Shown: positions 19,155 to 28,938, counted from the first letter of the stretch. The stretch is DNA of 51,313 bases from Stentor coeruleus (GCA_001970955.1 MPUH01000479.1:1-51313); one strand, 5' to 3'. The notes: generated from the letters alone by a model not told the origin. A program made the numbers and translations.

Positions 19155-20081
19155 TTAAGTTATAAAGCTCTTGTTGTGAGAGATTTTATTTTTAAGTTCG
19201 TGTTTTTTACCTTTGTCAGTGATATTTTCTTTGCAAGTTGTTGAGAATACCACAGACCCTTCACCTTTTTTGTAGTCATTTGCGAATTCGCCAATGAATT
19301 TGGTTCCGTCTGGCCATTCAAAGCAACCTTGACCGTGCATTGTATTGAATTCCCATTGACCAGTATATTTCCGTCCATCATCCCACATGTAACAGCCTTG
19401 TCCATGAATGAAATTTTCAAAAAAGTTACCTTTATAGCAGGATCGGTCATTCCAGAAGAACTCCCCATATCCTGATTTTTTCCCTGAAATGTAATGCCCG
19501 ATGAATAGCGTCCCATCAGGCCAGAATTCTTGTCCTTTACCATTATAGAGATCTTTACCCCAGCTTCCAGTGTATTTGTAACCACTCATGCAATGAAGAG
19601 AGCCTATACCACTGCGAAGATCTTTTTCGTAGCACCCTTCGTATATATCTCCATTAGAATAGATGTATCTACCATGACCATGCATTAGGTTTTCTTTATA
19701 ATAACCAATATACTTGTCCCCTTTGAGCTTTAGTGTTATTCCTTGGCCATGTCTCATCCTGCCAAGCCATTCGCCTTTATAAAAATCTTTATTTGGCAGC
19801 CTGACACAATAAGCCTTAGGTTTTCCTCTCCAAGATAAAGTTGGGAATTTATACACAGGGATTTGCGATTCTCTAGTTTTAGCTTTTAATGTTTGTAAGT
19901 GTGGTAGTTGGTAGATGCTATGCTTTTTACGGCTTATGTATCCTCGCCATAAACTTTGTATTTGTATCACACTATTTAATGTTGCTTCAGTGCTTGAAAC
20001 ACGTTTATAAGCTCTTTTGAACAGTTCTGGCTCTTTATCCACAAGGAATCCATCACTGATACACGAGCAGTTGTTTCCCAT
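19155..20081 (-). CDS. MORN-repeat protein with IQ motif and lipidation-type N-terminus
   Basis: A 308-residue protein. It begins MGNNCSC, a good N-myristoylation signal (Gly2) with nearby Cys for palmitoylation. Residues about 38-55 are an IQ motif (SVIQIQSLWRGYISRKK), a predicted calmodulin site. From about 100 to 285 there are about eight MORN repeats (YxGxWxxxxxxGxGxxxxxxG), e.g. YKGEWLGRMRHGQGI and YTGQWEFNTMHGQGCFEWPD. MORN arrays bind membranes or act as dimerisation scaffolds in ciliate and apicomplexan cortex. Predicted place: inner face of the plasma membrane or cortical alveoli. No enzymatic domain follows. Confidence 0.85.
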   Translation of the reverse strand: MGNNCSCISDGFLVDKEPELFKRAYKRVSSTEATLNSVIQIQSLWRGYISRKKHSIYQLPHLQTLKAKTRESQIPVYKFPTLSWRGKPKAYCVRLPNKDFYKGEWLGRMRHGQGITLKLKGDKYIGYYKENLMHGHGRYIYSNGDIYEGCYEKDLRSGIGSLHCMSGYKYTGSWGKDLYNGKGQEFWPDGTLFIGHYISGKKSGYGEFFWNDRSCYKGNFFENFIHGQGCYMWDDGRKYTGQWEFNTMHGQGCFEWPDGTKFIGEFANDYKKGEGSVVFSTTCKENITDKGKKHELKNKISHNKSFIT

Positions 20082-20553
20082 AATTTTTATACAGAGCTAT
20101 TTTATTAATACTCTGTGAAATTGTATATATGGGCTATACAATAGGATTTCTATTAAAACGAATTTATAATACCCTTTGAAGCTCATATTTTTCATACAAA
20201 TTTAAACCTTTTTCTAATTACTATCATTTTCCAACAACAAAATCATATATTTCTCAATCTAAAAGCTTGAAACACATTCTATTTAATTCAAATACAATAA
20301 CCTTAACCCATCATTCAAAAAAATCAAAATTTGTATCATTCACAACACAAAAACTGTCCTTTTCCTATTCTGATCCTAATACAAAATTCAGTAATTTCCC
20401 TCTCCTACAGCTTAACTAATCTCAAAAAAAGCCTTCTGCTCCATTACCTTATAGATCCTCTTTAAAAACCTTAATAATTCCTTTAAAACCCTCGATCTCA
20501 TCACCCTAATCCTAGAGTTTCCATATTAGCCCATCCATTTTCAGTGGTTAACA
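20082..20553. other. Intergenic between divergent MORN and RPL5 genes
   Basis: A 472-bp divergent promoter interval. The left part is C-poor and the right part G-poor on the plus strand, so each gene's upstream side is G-poor on its own sense strand. No recognisable box or RNA gene. Confidence 0.5.
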
Positions 20554-21495
20554 ATGGTTTTTGTCAAGGTCGTCAAGAACAACGCCTATTACAAGCGCTT
20601 TCAAGTGAAGTTCCGCAGGCGGAGAGAAGGCAAGACCGACTATCGGGCTCGCAAATTCTTGACATTCCAGCAAAAAAATAAGTACAACACACCAAAGTAC
20701 CGATTTGTGGTCAGACCAACCAACCGCAACATAATCGTCCAGGTCATCTCCCCATCAGTACTCGGTGATCAAATAGTCTGCCATGCTGAAAGCAAAGAAC
20801 TCGTCAATTATGGGCTTAAAGCTGGCTTTACCAATTACTCTGCTGCTTACGCTACAGGTTTATTATTAGCCCGAAGATTACTGGCGAAGCTTAAACTTGA
20901 CACAGTCTACCAAGGAGTAGCCAAAGTGACAGGACAAGCTTTTGATGTGTATAAGGATATGGAACAAAGGCAGAGCAACAATGAAACCATAAACCAAAGA
21001 CCATTTAAAGCATTTTTAGATGTGGGGTTAGCTAGAACAACTACAGGAAATAGAGTTTTCGGAGCTTTGAAGGGTGCCACTGACGGAGGTATGCATATTC
21101 CTCACTCGGTCAAGAGGTTCCCTGGGAGCACGAAAAAGGATGGTAGATGGAAATATGATGCTGAAGTCCATAGAAAGAGGATTTTTGGTTTACATGTTGA
21201 GGCTTATTTGAAGAAACTGCAGACTGAAAACCCAGAAAAACTCAAGAAGCAGTTTGGGGAATGGGTGAAAAGTGGAGCGATTGGGAAAATTGAGAACTTG
21301 TATAAGGGAGTTTTTGAGGCTATAAGGAAAGACCCAAGTCATAAGAAAAAAGCTAGAGCTCATGCACCAGTGAAGACTAGAGTTGGAGTGAATATTAAGA
21401 CATTCAAAGGTCAGTACGCAAGACCTAAGAAGCTTACTAGCCAGGAGAGGAAAGATAGGGTTAAGCAAAAGATTGTTAATGCTTCAGCTCATTAG
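20554..21495 (+). CDS. RPL5: 60S ribosomal protein uL18 (RPL5)
   Basis: A 313-residue protein close to the usual eukaryotic length (about 300). It begins MVFVKVVKNNAYYKRFQVKF, continues RRRREGKTDYRARK and has the typical VRPTNRNIIVQV, GLKAGFTNYSAAYATGLLLA, FGALKGATDGGMHIPHS and the basic C-terminus with EVHRKRIFGLHVEAYL. uL18 binds 5S rRNA with uL5 and is part of the 5S RNP in the 60S central protuberance. No intron is needed. Codon choice near the start is richer in C and G than in neighbouring genes, as expected of a highly expressed gene. Confidence 0.97.
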   Translation: MVFVKVVKNNAYYKRFQVKFRRRREGKTDYRARKFLTFQQKNKYNTPKYRFVVRPTNRNIIVQVISPSVLGDQIVCHAESKELVNYGLKAGFTNYSAAYATGLLLARRLLAKLKLDTVYQGVAKVTGQAFDVYKDMEQRQSNNETINQRPFKAFLDVGLARTTTGNRVFGALKGATDGGMHIPHSVKRFPGSTKKDGRWKYDAEVHRKRIFGLHVEAYLKKLQTENPEKLKKQFGEWVKSGAIGKIENLYKGVFEAIRKDPSHKKKARAHAPVKTRVGVNIKTFKGQYARPKKLTSQERKDRVKQKIVNASAH

Positions 21496-22292
21496 TAGAT
21501 AATTATTCAAGATAAACTATTTTCTTATATGATTATGATAGAATGTGGTAAATGAATGATTTGAGGTTTAATAGGTGTAGGATTTAGTGATTATTTATGT
21601 TATGTATAATAAATTATCGAAAAATGTTTAGAAATAAATAATTTTATCTGCAATCGTAAATCTTAGTATTAATTTAGGATTTTTGTCTGGTGTGGTTAAA
21701 AACTTACAAATTTTTTTATATGAGAGTGATTTAGAGTGCCTGAGAGTGCATATAATATATTTAATTAAAACTTTTTAGTTATATTAAGCTGAAAATAGTT
21801 TTGAATTTATAAATTTAAAAACTGAAATCAATTGTTTTAGACTAATCATAGTATAGCAAGAGAAATATATTAGATTAGATATTAAAATACTAAGCCAAAG
21901 AAATAAAATTACTAATACAAACTTCACTATTGAAAAATAATAAAAAGTATAAAAGCTTATTAAAAATGCTTAAAATTTTCCTCCAAATCAATAATACTAT
22001 TATAGTTCATGTAACTTCTTAGTGCCTATTTACTTATCTTCCTCATCTCGCTCCTGGCCAATAGATTTTATATTTTCTCTATTAATCTCTTTGAATATAT
22101 TCATAGCCATTACTTTATATTATTTTCTTTTTTACACGAAAATTCCTTAACACTCAAGTAAGCCTATCTTGAAACTACAATTATTAAACATTCATATACT
22201 AAGTTATATAAAATTATCAAAAAAATATTATCCAACCCTACAATCCAATTAAATTATTTAACCCGAAAGCATTTCATCAAATAAAATAACCA
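21496..22292. other. Intergenic between convergent genes
   Basis: An 800-bp AT-rich stretch, C-poor at the left and G-poor at the right. On the minus strand at about 22035-22109 a tiny frame reads (M)AMNIFKEINRENIKSIGQ... to a TAA, too short to judge. No RNA gene or repeat is recognised. Confidence 0.4.
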
Positions 22293-24707
22293 TTATCTAC
22301 TTTTTAAACTCATCAAAGCATCAATCCCATTTCCATTAATAATACTTTCCATCGCTTCCCTAAAGCATTTTTCCACCTCATCCTGTTGCTCTACCCTCAA
22401 TTCATTACCAATTTCTTCCCCAGTAAAAGGATGTAAAGCAGCAAATCTACATGCTAAATGCTTCCTACCTTTCCCAGTGCATATATCAGCAATATTTTCA
22501 TTGTTAGCAGCAAAATGTAAAAACATCATATAAATCAGCTGTCCTAATGTAGAGCAATTAGCACTTGGTATATTAAAATCAGTATCAAACCACACATCGA
22601 CGCCATTGACAATTTTCTGCTTATGTTCTTTGGCTTGAAGACTTGTGATAACTGGAGGTTCAGTACTTTGCAAGTAAGAAATCGTTAGCAAAGACCATTG
22701 AAAGCCAGAAATGCACATAAGCCCATTGCACCGAGCCCATAATTTTATGAACATTATCAACTCATTTATCCTTGTGTCAGCCAAACAGTATTTTTTTATA
22801 AGTGTTGAAACTTCAGATGCAAATTTTATATTTGAGTATATATGAAAGGTAAAATCTGAGTCCATTTTATGTGAAAAAAATCCTAATATCTTTTTTTTAG
22901 CTGCTGGAAATGCTTTTTCAATCAAATTTTCATATTGGTCTGACTTTTCTGTTATTAGTATATCAATTGGGGTATTTTTTAAGCAGGTTCCCATACTTGC
23001 GCTACCTACAACTTTTGTCGTACATGTGTTGGAGACTATTAAAAGAGTTGATTTTATTTTTTGCATATCTTTTTGGATTGAAGTTAGAATCCCTGTGTCT
23101 AAAGAGTTACTTCTGATTAATGATAAGGCATCTTGAGATAGTCTGGATAAAGTTTGAGATAAGGAAGAGATTTCTTGGGATACTTCTGGGTTTGATTTTA
23201 GATTATGTTTTTGTTCTCGATCCACGCCTTTGAAGTATTCTACAAATCTGTCTTGCTTTTTAAGTACTTCTTGAGGTTTCTCTTTAGTAACTTTTTGGTT
23301 GCTAACTTTTCCTTTGCTTTTGAGCACGTTGCCTTTAGCTAAATTGAGCTTATCACGTAAGGCAATTATATGATTCTGGTTTAATTGGGGTAATTTGTCA
23401 AAGATTTTGAGCATTGTTTTCCAGAATATGTATTTTTCTTGACTTGATTTACCTACTGACATTGCCACGTCGATTTTTTCAAAGAGTTTGCTTGGTTGAT
23501 TTTTGTAGTTTATTGATTGGAAACTCTCGTAAAACTCTAAGATTTCGATTCTCTGACCTTGGTCGAATAGATATTTTGCTTCTTCTAAAAGATTTGTGAT
23601 TTGGGTGTCTATAGGGACTTCTTTCTCTTCCATAGACATTTTTGAAAAAGTTCTCAGGAGTTTATGTTCTGGAATTAAGTCATTGTAATTGTCTTGAGAG
23701 TTAGGCCTGTTAGATTTTTTCACATTCTTATCACGATTTTGGTTATTTTGATTTATTCTCAGCTGCTTTTTTTCTTCTTTTCCATGTTTTTCAAGCGCTT
23801 TTTCTACTTTTGCAAACTTGCTTTCAACTTTCTCTATTTTCATGATTTTTTTTTCTTCTAAAACCAATTTTTTTCCTTCGCTTTTAATGTTTATATTATC
23901 CTTTTCCTTATCTTTATGTTTTTCTTCTTCATTCTTGTACTTTTTTTCTTTCTGACCAAACCTTTCTTCTTTTATTTTTTTCGTTTCAGTATCTCCGATA
24001 CCTTTCTCAATATTTTTTCCTCCATCATTCGTCCCCGCTGCAACATTTTTCTTATTTCTTCTGCTATCCACTTCAATAATCCTGACAAGGTCTTCATCTG
24101 ATTTAAAATTAAGCCTTTCACAGCATTTATAATAAGCATTAGTAACTCTTTCTTTAAATTCTTCATCAAAATACTCATGATTTTCTCTTAAATAATTAAA
24201 AATCGCTTTCGAATGCAGCATGTCCGCTTTAGTATTCAATAGAAATACAATAGCATTAACAGTAAATGCATGAAGAAGGTGATTTTTGTCAGAACCCAAT
24301 CTATCACATAGGATTCTTAATGTTTCACAAGCTTTTGTTATGTCTTTATCATCAATAATATGTATGAGCTCATCGATTTCTGACAAATTTAATAAACTTT
24401 TGCATGAGTTAGGGAAAATATCAGGATAAACTAAGCTAAGCCTAAAAACTTTTATAACCTCACATGTTTTTGAATATAGCTCTACTGTAGATGTATAGCA
24501 TTTATTAGCTTCAATTTTTATGATATTTTCGATTTCTTTCGATGAGTTGGTAAAACCAATAATTTTAGCTACTTTATCTAAGCCTTCAAGAAGGGTGTTC
24601 ATTAAATACTCTGGGTATTTTTTATTTACTGAATGGATTATGCTTTTAAGCTCATAAAGGTATTTTATAGCTAATAAGTCTTTATAATCATTTATGTTTG
24701 TAATCAT
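22293..24707 (-). CDS. Non-canonical poly(A)/terminal uridylyl transferase-like protein, first catalytic Asp missing
   Basis: An 804-residue protein. The N-terminal 220 residues are helical; residues about 235-330 are a Lys/Glu-rich charged region; residues about 530-804 are the nucleotidyltransferase part. The GS motif and metal site read VVGSASMGTCLKNTPIDIL: in Cid1/TUT/TRF4 enzymes this is GS...G......(S)DxD, so the first Asp is Pro580 and the second is Asp582. A possible third acidic site is HKMDSDFTFHIYSN. Then comes the PAP-associated core LADTRINELIMFIKLWARC, GFQWSLLTISYLQS, PPVI, NCSTLGQLIYMMFLHFA. Active members add A or U tails to RNA. Loss of one metal-binding Asp suggests reduced or no catalysis, unless alignment by eye is off by two residues. 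An in-frame open segment precedes the start (24711-24866). Confidence 0.75.
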   Translation of the reverse strand: MITNINDYKDLLAIKYLYELKSIIHSVNKKYPEYLMNTLLEGLDKVAKIIGFTNSSKEIENIIKIEANKCYTSTVELYSKTCEVIKVFRLSLVYPDIFPNSCKSLLNLSEIDELIHIIDDKDITKACETLRILCDRLGSDKNHLLHAFTVNAIVFLLNTKADMLHSKAIFNYLRENHEYFDEEFKERVTNAYYKCCERLNFKSDEDLVRIIEVDSRRNKKNVAAGTNDGGKNIEKGIGDTETKKIKEERFGQKEKKYKNEEEKHKDKEKDNINIKSEGKKLVLEEKKIMKIEKVESKFAKVEKALEKHGKEEKKQLRINQNNQNRDKNVKKSNRPNSQDNYNDLIPEHKLLRTFSKMSMEEKEVPIDTQITNLLEEAKYLFDQGQRIEILEFYESFQSINYKNQPSKLFEKIDVAMSVGKSSQEKYIFWKTMLKIFDKLPQLNQNHIIALRDKLNLAKGNVLKSKGKVSNQKVTKEKPQEVLKKQDRFVEYFKGVDREQKHNLKSNPEVSQEISSLSQTLSRLSQDALSLIRSNSLDTGILTSIQKDMQKIKSTLLIVSNTCTTKVVGSASMGTCLKNTPIDILITEKSDQYENLIEKAFPAAKKKILGFFSHKMDSDFTFHIYSNIKFASEVSTLIKKYCLADTRINELIMFIKLWARCNGLMCISGFQWSLLTISYLQSTEPPVITSLQAKEHKQKIVNGVDVWFDTDFNIPSANCSTLGQLIYMMFLHFAANNENIADICTGKGRKHLACRFAALHPFTGEEIGNELRVEQQDEVEKCFREAMESIINGNGIDALMSLKSR

Positions 24708-24710
24708 TTT

Positions 24711-24866
24711 TCATAGGACATTCAAAAATGTGAGCTTAGAATTCGATTTTTTAACTTTCATACCGATTATGAGTCCAACAGTAAATTTGTTGTATTCTTC
24801 TAGAGAATTTAGGTATTCTAATAAGCCTTGGCTGCCTTTACAAAAGCTTTGTGCTATTAAATCCAT
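24711..24866 (-). CDS. Short upstream ORF in frame with the nucleotidyltransferase gene
   Basis: ATG at 24866-24864 opens 51 codons (MDLIAQSFCKGSQGLLEYLN...FTVGLIIGMKVKK...) ending in TGA at 24713-24711. One codon later, in the same frame, comes the ATG of the main gene. The peptide looks coding. It could be an upstream ORF, an N-terminal extension interrupted by a single stop, or a separate small gene. No 15-16 nt intron covers the TGA. Confidence 0.35.
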   Translation of the reverse strand: MDLIAQSFCKGSQGLLEYLNSLEEYNKFTVGLIIGMKVKKSNSKLTFLNVL

Positions 24867-25746
24867 TATCAGATTGTAAAGATGAGAACAGTATTAATAG
24901 TATTTTTTGAAATTCTGACTTTTTATGATTTAAGAGATAGATGATGGATTATTAAGAGGCTAGGAGGATTAAATTAGAGTTTTTATTAGATGCTAGGATT
25001 TATATGATTTCTAAAACATATTTATGTAGATGATATGAAGCGTATGATTTTATGGAATAAAAGCTTACCAATGAGATTTTATTAATTTGCATAAGTTATT
25101 TATGCTAGGGACTCTCTATCCATTCTCCTCCTATATATGCATTTATCAGGGCTTCATCCTATAATCATCAGGATCAATCTCCAACAAAATTCCATTTAAA
25201 AAAAATTATNCTATAATCATCAGGATCAATCTCCAACAAAATTCCATTTAAAAAAAATTATATGAGCCCTTTTCTCATCAGATTTACCTTTAAAACAAAT
25301 AGTTTAAATATCCCTCCAATAATGCAAACCATAATTCATAAAATTGTGCACAATCAATTCTAATATTCCTAAATAGTATTTAAGATTTCAATATCCATAA
25401 CTTCATTGGCCTATCTTCCTATTCATCCCCAAAAATCTACAAATATTAGCTTTTTATATCCACATCTAAAAAAGTTATTTCCACTTTAATACCCTAACAC
25501 TCAAACTTATTCTAAAACTCTTAAATTTTCCCTATACAATAATTCCTATTTCCAAGGCAAATTTATCTTAAAAAAATGCAATTTTCTCAATAGTTTTCAT
25601 GCATATCCTCATCAAAGCTAACAACCTTAATTTTATATCTTCTTTAAACTTCCTTCAATCTTAAAACTAAATTCCTCAAAAAATCAGTTATTTTCATAAT
25701 AAGAAAGACTAAAAATTATGTAGGATTTTTATTAACCTTATATTTA
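24867..25746. other. Intergenic with assembly gap
   Basis: A divergent interval of about 880 bp. Its left part is C-poor and its right part G-poor, matching the two flanking gene starts. It holds one N at 25210 with duplicated flanks (separate entry), so true length is about 52 bp less. No gene or RNA seen. Confidence 0.5.
25159..25261. repeat. 51-bp duplication flanking an N (assembly artefact)
   Basis: The 51 bases at 25159-25209 recur exactly at 25211-25261 with a single N between. This is the signature of a scaffolder joining two contig ends that overlap without merging them. Confidence 0.92.
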
Positions 25747-26520
25747 ATGGGAGCAGGTTGTTGCATGAAGATGGAATCAAAAAAGATTGTTGCTGTTGAA
25801 AAAACCAAAGAAGAAAAGGAAAGAGCTTTTGCAGACTTTCAGTTGTATTATAAAACCAACAAGGCATTCATGCATCAGAAAATCAAGCCAATATTCAAGC
25901 AGATATGCAAAACAGGTAAATATGACTCTGATATAATAAACCTGAATTTTGTGAACTTTCAAAAAGCCCGTGCTGAGTTTTTATTACAGCTTATCCCTTA
26001 TTTCCACAATCTGAAAGTATTAAAATTATGGAAATCCAGTCTTGGAAGTGAAGGAATAAAAATTATTGCTTATGACCTTGGAACCCTAGAATGCCTTGAA
26101 GTTCTTTCATTAGAAGATAATTCATTAGGACCTGATGGGTCGATGTATTTAGCAGGAGCATTAGAAAAACTCAAAAAACTTCGTGAGCTTTGGCTGCATA
26201 TTAATGATATTGGTATGATAGGAGCAGCGTGTATTGCTGATGCACTTGGAGGTTTGAAAGACTTGGAAAGATTGGGTTTGGACGAAAATCAAATGGAAAA
26301 TAAAGGGGTGTTAAAAGTTGTATCATGCTTGAAAGAGCTTAAAAACTTGAGGATGATTGGGCTTGGATATAACATGCTGACTGAAGATGCTTGCTTGAAT
26401 ATTGTTTCTATGCTTGGAATGCTACCGCTTGAGAAAATTATTCTTTCGGGTAATAATATCAATGAGGGGTCTCATTCGAAGATGATAACCTTATTGCCAA
26501 GGACTTTAATAATATTTTAA
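25747..26520 (+). CDS. Ribonuclease-inhibitor-type LRR protein with lipidation-type N-terminus
   Basis: A 257-residue protein. It begins MGAGCCMK: Gly2 suits N-myristoylation and Cys5/Cys6 suit palmitoylation, predicting membrane attachment. Residues about 15-60 are charged and helical. From about 60 to 250 there are LRRs of the RNI type with alternating helices: LKVLKLWKSSLGSEGIKIIA, LEVLSLEDNSLGPDGSMYLA, LRELWLHINDIGMIGAACIA, LERLGLDENQMENKGVLKVV, LRMIGLGYNMLTEDACLNIV. Such repeats bind partner proteins; no effector domain is present. The role is unknown. The gene is isolated, with long non-coding flanks. Confidence 0.85.
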   Translation: MGAGCCMKMESKKIVAVEKTKEEKERAFADFQLYYKTNKAFMHQKIKPIFKQICKTGKYDSDIINLNFVNFQKARAEFLLQLIPYFHNLKVLKLWKSSLGSEGIKIIAYDLGTLECLEVLSLEDNSLGPDGSMYLAGALEKLKKLRELWLHINDIGMIGAACIADALGGLKDLERLGLDENQMENKGVLKVVSCLKELKNLRMIGLGYNMLTEDACLNIVSMLGMLPLEKIILSGNNINEGSHSKMITLLPRTLIIF

Positions 26521-27635
26521 ACACATAATAATGTATTGAGAAAGAATATTATTGATTTTGGAAAATAGGTTTTTGAAGATTGTGGGCTGAATATGAGATT
26601 TGGTATAGTGAAAAATAAAGATAGTTGGAATTAATTGTATTCATGAGAAATTTGAGCTTAGATAGTAGTAAATAGATTTCTTTTTTTTTCTTTTTCAACG
26701 CGAAAGAGTATTTAATTATTCCAAGTTTTTGTAGCTAAAAAATTATCAACATATAAATTTCATCATCAGATAGATGAGAATCTAAATGCCAAATTAATAA
26801 AACGTCAGGATTTAGAAACCAATTGAAATTCTTTAATTATTATTTAACTCATTAATTATCTACTAGTAATCAATTTATTTTTATTTTTAGTTTTCCTAAA
26901 AATCTTTGTACCTTCAATTAAGCATCTATTGCTTTATAAATAAAAATTGATTTACTTATTTTTATACTTTTATTCATTTTTATAAACCAAAAATATTTAA
27001 GAAACTGTGCTTGAAAGATATTGAGTTAAGTTATTTTTAAAAATCTTAAGAAAATGAATTGCTGTATTAATCAGAGATTTGGCTCCTTATAAAAATTTTA
27101 GCTAATTTAAATTTTTGTAATCATCATATTCTGCAAATTTAAAGCTAAGGGCTAAGCTTATTATGCTTAGTGAAAATCCTCAATATAAAACCTTTAACTA
27201 GTCTAAAAATAACACTGAAAGCATACTATATATTCGAATAAATTAATGAAAGCCTTACACTATTTTTTCCCTTTGCTTAAAACCAAAAAACCTAGTAATT
27301 TACACCGATATGTGAATTTTTCAAAGACTAGACAATTTGCTTTAAAAATATAAATTTTTATAGCTAAAATAAAATTTATAGCATATTATAAAAAATAGTA
27401 ATAGCTCTCGAACTTCTTTCTAGTTATTATCACTCCAATACCTATTAAAAAGCACTTATTTTATAATGAAATTAGCACAAAAACTATAAATTTAACAATA
27501 ATATTAATAACAATCATTTAACAGTTAAAAATTACAATAATATCACTTTCCTACAAAGCAAACCTCCCAGCCTTCCCTATCTCTTGCCAAAATTACTAAA
27601 ACTCTAATCTATGATATAAAATAACAAAGCCAAAA
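26521..27635. other. Long AT-rich intergenic stretch
   Basis: About 1.1 kb without a supportable gene on either strand; frequent stops in all frames and no recognisable RNA gene or repeat. Confidence 0.5.
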
Positions 27636-27701
27636 TTAATCAGTAACCTCCCTCACATACTCCAAAGCAACTTCCCCTCTGATATGCCTGCAATTGCCAT
27701 A

Positions 27702-27717
27702 CTTATATGCTTGTTAC
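27702..27717 (-). other. 16-nt intron in the broken gene
   Basis: Minus-strand GTAACAAGCATATAAG, 16 nt, GT...AG, joining MHICKTFTS to YGNCRHIRGEVALEYV. It contains an in-frame stop and its removal gives one continuous C-terminal frame. Confidence 0.6.
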
Positions 27718-27795
27718 ACTTGTAAAAGTTTTACAAATGTGCATGGGATCGTCTTTTTTGTCAGATTAATCGAACTCTACTGAAAAAATCTAAAT

Positions 27796-27879
27796 AGCCG
27801 AGCATTCTTTCCTACTCTCTATTGATCAAGACAGTCTAAGCCGAGCATTCTTTCCTACTCTCTATTGATCAAGACAGTC
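27796..27879. repeat. Perfect 41-bp direct repeat, period 43
   Basis: The 41 bases at 27796-27836 (agccgagcattctttcctac...) recur exactly at 27839-27879 with two bases between. There is no N. Perfect identity in otherwise unconstrained DNA suggests a very recent event or an assembly error. Confidence 0.92.
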
Positions 27880-28046
27880 ACAACCAATAATATTTTTAGC
27901 AAAGATTGAAGCATAGGTTGGGCAAGTACTGAAGGCTGGAACTCTTTGAAATTAGAGAAATCCTCAGTTATATCACTCCCAAGCGTACAATTATATTAAT
28001 ATTATGTTTACAATAAAAAATTTCTTAACGTAAAAAATTATATATC

Positions 28047-28466
28047 TTAAGGCAAAAGACTTGTTAAGCGTTTTTCATTTTCTACTGAAATATCAAGCAT
28101 GGACTTTAATATGTTATTACTTTCCAAGGCCAGCTTTAAGTTGTCCGTTGCCTTTTGAATTGATTTTTTGATTTGTTCTTGCTTCATTTCAATCTCATCT
28201 AATATTCTATGCAATGCCGATGCTAACGAATTCCTCGGTACTGTGATTACTAGACTATTTTTAGTTGCAATAGTCTCGAAGCCGTTTATTTCCAAAAAAA
28301 TTAGCAAGTGTTTTAAAGAGAGTCTATAAGGTAGAAAACCTTTGATAAATTTTATTGGGGTGATTTTTATATAGGAAGCGCATCTTTGTATATACTTTTC
28401 TTCACTTGTTAGCAGCTTCATTAGGATGCTTATGGTCTCTCTGTTAGGTAGCTTTAAGTATTTCAT
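28047..28466 (-). CDS. Small protein with PUB-like domain
   Basis: A 139-residue protein. Residues about 8-92 resemble the PUB/PUG fold: YIQRCASYIKITPIKFIKGF, then LPYRLSLKHLLIFLEINGFE, then NSLVITVPRNSLASALHRIL. In peptide:N-glycanase, UBXD1 and HOIP this domain binds the C-terminal tail of p97/VCP or related peptides. Residues about 95-139 are a charged coiled coil ending ENEKRLTSLLP. It would be a small p97 adaptor if the fold is right. The match is by pattern only. The relic at 27636 lies just downstream on the same strand. Confidence 0.55.
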   Translation of the reverse strand: MKYLKLPNRETISILMKLLTSEEKYIQRCASYIKITPIKFIKGFLPYRLSLKHLLIFLEINGFETIATKNSLVITVPRNSLASALHRILDEIEMKQEQIKKSIQKATDNLKLALESNNILKSMLDISVENEKRLTSLLP

Positions 28467-28578
28467 GAAATTATTCTAGAATAATTATTATGAATATTTC
28501 GAATGTTTCTAAGAAATGGCTTTATCGTTGTGATTTTGATTGCAATTTAGATACACTTTATAGAGTTGTTTTGATTGA

Positions 28579-28938
28579 ATGGGTTTTTTAGGGATTGGAA
28601 TTTATGCTGATGATTAAAAAGGAAGGGCTGAGGTAGAAAAAAATTAAAGAGTTTATAAAGAAGTTGGAGAGAATGCTGAAGGTTTAGATAAAATTTTGAA
28701 TAGGAAAGAAAATTGTGAGCTTAATGATAAATAGCAGGTGAGGAGTATAAGGTTATATAAGAAAATGATAGAGACAATTAGCTTCAAGAAAGATTTAGTG
28801 GATGAGAAGTTTATTAAAACAGTATGTTTTAGAGATGCTGCATATGATAGGTTAAGTAATTTAATTAGTTTAAGAGTATTTTATAAGTAGTTTAGAATAT
28901 TTTTTGTGCTAAGAAGTTTTAATATAAATAAGTATTGA
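28579..28938 (+). pseudogene. Interrupted ORF, stops only TAA/TAG
   Basis: From ATG at 28579 a frame of 120 codons runs to TGA at 28936-28938. Four internal stops are all TAA or TAG. The segments between read like protein, e.g. RVYKEVGENAEGLDKILNRK and DEKFIKTVCFRDAAYDRLSN. No GT...AG 15-16-mer removes the stops. It may be a decayed gene; in AT-rich, C-poor DNA such a frame can also arise by chance. Confidence 0.25.

Larger units (their letters stand above)
27636..27989 (-). pseudogene. Broken gene or relic, spliced C-terminus recognisable
   Basis: The end of a gene is clear on the minus strand: codons reading SDKKDDPMHICKTFTS, a 16-nt GT...AG intron (27717-27702), then YGNCRHIRGEVALEYVREVT and Asp before TAA at 27638-27636. 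Further upstream (27989 to about 27860) another coding-like piece reads TEDFSNFKEFQPSVLAQPML and on to VLINRE. Between the pieces lies a 41-bp tandem duplication (27796-27879) and stops in every frame, and no start codon is seen. Either the duplication is an assembly fault that breaks a real gene, or this is a pseudogene. I do not recognise the family. Confidence 0.45.
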
